Shown piece by piece: positions 63,008 to 64,000 of a stretch of 64,000 bases of DNA (positions are counted from its first letter, which is position 1; every line of letters starts with the position of its first letter). The position numbers and the translations under genes are program-made. This DNA comes from Ensifer adhaerens (GTDB lineage: Bacteria > Pseudomonadota > Alphaproteobacteria > Rhizobiales > Rhizobiaceae): the NCBI RefSeq assembly GCF_013283195.1, contig NZ_JABEKT010000001.1, positions 1,276,795 through 1,340,794 on the forward strand. Direction: 5' to 3'. The notes beneath the pieces were generated by a model. It was not told the DNA's origin, searched no databases, and worked only from the letters and a program-made list of their open reading frames with translations.

Positions 63008-64000
63008 TTGTCCAAGCGATCGAACCTCATGACGCGCATTCTGGTTGCCGCGTCCGGTGTCGTTGTCACCGCCTTCGCCGGCTTTTCCGTCTACATCGAC
63101 AGCCTCCAGTACGACACCACGACGAAGGCCGTCGAAGAAAACATTTCGTCCTCCGGCGATCAGGCGGCACAGAGCGTTGCCAAGTGGCTGAACGGTCGCG
63201 TCACCTTGACGGCGATGGTGGCCGATGCCGCCGGCCGTGCGGCTGACGACGCCGGCGTCCAGCCGATCCTCAAGAACGACGTCCTGACCAGCGAGTTCAT
63301 GTCGACCTATGTCGGCAACGAGGCGGGCAAGTTCATCACCTGGCCTGACAATCCGATGCCCGCCGGCTACGACCCGCGCCAGCGTCCGTGGTACCAGCAG
63401 GCGGTAAAGGCCGACGCGCGCGTCCTCACCGAGCCCTATGTCGACGCCTCGACCGGTGAACTCATCATCAGCGCGGCCATCCCGGTCAAGCGTGACGGCA
63501 AGCTATACGGCGTCGCCGGCAGCGACTTCTCGCTGGAAACACTGGTCTCGATGGTCAAGGGCATCGACGTCGGCGGTGAAGGTTTTGCCTTCCTCGCCAG
63601 CAAGAACGGTCAGATCCTCGTCCACCCGGATTCCAAGCTTGTTACCAAGACGCTTGCCGATGCCTTCCCGATCGACACACCGACGATCAGCTCCGGCATC
63701 ATGAACACCGAACTCGACGGCAAGCCGATGATCGTCAGCTTCGTGCCCGTTCAGGGCCTGCCTTCCGTCGAATGGTATGTCGGCTTCGTGATCGATGCCG
63801 ATGTCGCCTATTCCGCGATCGATCAGTTCCGCATTGCCGCCACCGTCGCGACCATTCTTGCGGTCGGCGTCATGCTCGTCTTCCTTGCAACCTTCCTCAA
63901 CCGTTTGGTCATCCGCCCCGTCACCGACATGACCGGCGCGATGGAAAAGCTCGCTTCGGGCAACCACAACGTCGAAATTCCCGGTGAAGAGCGTACCGAC
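63008..64000 (+). CDS. Methyl-accepting chemotaxis protein, dCache_1 type (truncated by window)
   Basis: The first 331 residues, running off the end. The start is TTG 63008 with AGGAG 8 nt upstream (an ATG at 63029 is alternative). A membrane helix (about 10-30) leads to a periplasmic dCache_1 ligand domain with DPRQRPWYQQAVKA, TEPYVDASTGELIISAAIPV and GVAGSDFSLETLVSM, typical of amino-acid or carboxylate binders. A second helix (about 280-305) and a HAMP start (LVIRPVTDMTGAMEKLASGNHNVEI) follow. The signalling domain lies beyond the window. Rhizobial McpU has this architecture; the ligand here is unknown. Confidence 0.88.
   Translation, partial: MSKRSNLMTRILVAASGVVVTAFAGFSVYIDSLQYDTTTKAVEENISSSGDQAAQSVAKWLNGRVTLTAMVADAAGRAADDAGVQPILKNDVLTSEFMSTYVGNEAGKFITWPDNPMPAGYDPRQRPWYQQAVKADARVLTEPYVDASTGELIISAAIPVKRDGKLYGVAGSDFSLETLVSMVKGIDVGGEGFAFLASKNGQILVHPDSKLVTKTLADAFPIDTPTISSGIMNTELDGKPMIVSFVPVQGLPSVEWYVGFVIDADVAYSAIDQFRIAATVATILAVGVMLVFLATFLNRLVIRPVTDMTGAMEKLASGNHNVEIPGEERTD

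Noticed and set aside
1-64000. Search for tRNA, rRNA, CRISPR arrays, integrases, transposases and prophage genes
   Set aside because: No cloverleaf, direct-repeat array or mobile-element protein was recognised; the lysozyme at 56951-58015 has no phage neighbours.

Overview
The window reads as chromosomal DNA of a rhizobial alphaproteobacterium, most like Sinorhizobium/Ensifer. The grounds are high GC with mostly C/G-ending codons, an F0 operon with both b' and b subunits, rhizobial families (BA14K, DUF6101, DUF1217, MipA), rhizobial palindromic intergenic repeats, a LexA box of the GAAC-N7-GAAC type and an EcfG/RpoE2-type promoter (GGAAC-N17-CGTT). Gene order also looks like S. meliloti, but that is from memory and was not searched. 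I see no tRNA, rRNA, CRISPR array, transposase, integrase or prophage, so this looks like core chromosome.

Layout. 1-6.2 kb: a five-gene minus-strand operon encoding every step of a De Ley-Doudoroff-type galactose/galactonate pathway (SDR sugar dehydrogenase, SMP-30 lactonase, IlvD/Edd dehydratase, DgoK, DgoA), facing an IclR regulator across a shared operator. 6.4-8.1 kb: two tandem LuxR-family regulators. 8.05-8.5 kb: a palindromic repeat, a sigma-54-type promoter and a probable small RNA. 8.5-14.4 kb: a cysteine-free Mrp ATPase, CorA, Kup and a SleB-type cell wall hydrolase. 14.7-17.4 kb: atpI-B-E-F'-F. 18-20.2 kb: rnhB and a radical SAM protein preceded by a LexA box. 20.3-29.7 kb: housekeeping genes (moaB, ispE, a TPR lipoprotein-like secreted protein, a polyprenyl diphosphate synthase, a methyltransferase, an S49 peptidase, glyQ).

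30.2-37 kb: lemA, a second-type EPSP synthase and a DUF2207 membrane protein sit between glyQ and glyS. 37.1-42.6 kb: a secreted small protein, purD, and a translationally coupled pair of PotD-like binding protein plus GGDEF-EAL membrane protein with no ABC transporter nearby. This resembles the NspS-MbaA polyamine/c-di-GMP pair of Vibrio. 42.8-47 kb: Fsr-like MFS exporter, AraC regulator, MipA and UbiA. 47-50.6 kb: a 34-residue microprotein gene, DUF6101 and an 816-residue protein built of about six DUF1217-type repeats.

50.6-56.9 kb: FAD oxidase, Sua5, then a cobalamin riboswitch leading a two-gene Rieske oxygenase/reductase operon whose active site (bridging Glu) is of the quaternary-amine demethylase type. 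57-64 kb: GH25 lysozyme, a BA14K protein behind an EcfG promoter, ZntB, an acyl-CoA dehydrogenase/enoyl-CoA hydratase pair, and the first 331 residues of a dCache chemoreceptor that runs off the window.

The leads most worth following are the B12-riboswitch Rieske operon, the binding protein/GGDEF-EAL signalling pair, the SOS-linked radical SAM protein, the sigma-54 small RNA and the cysteine-free Mrp.
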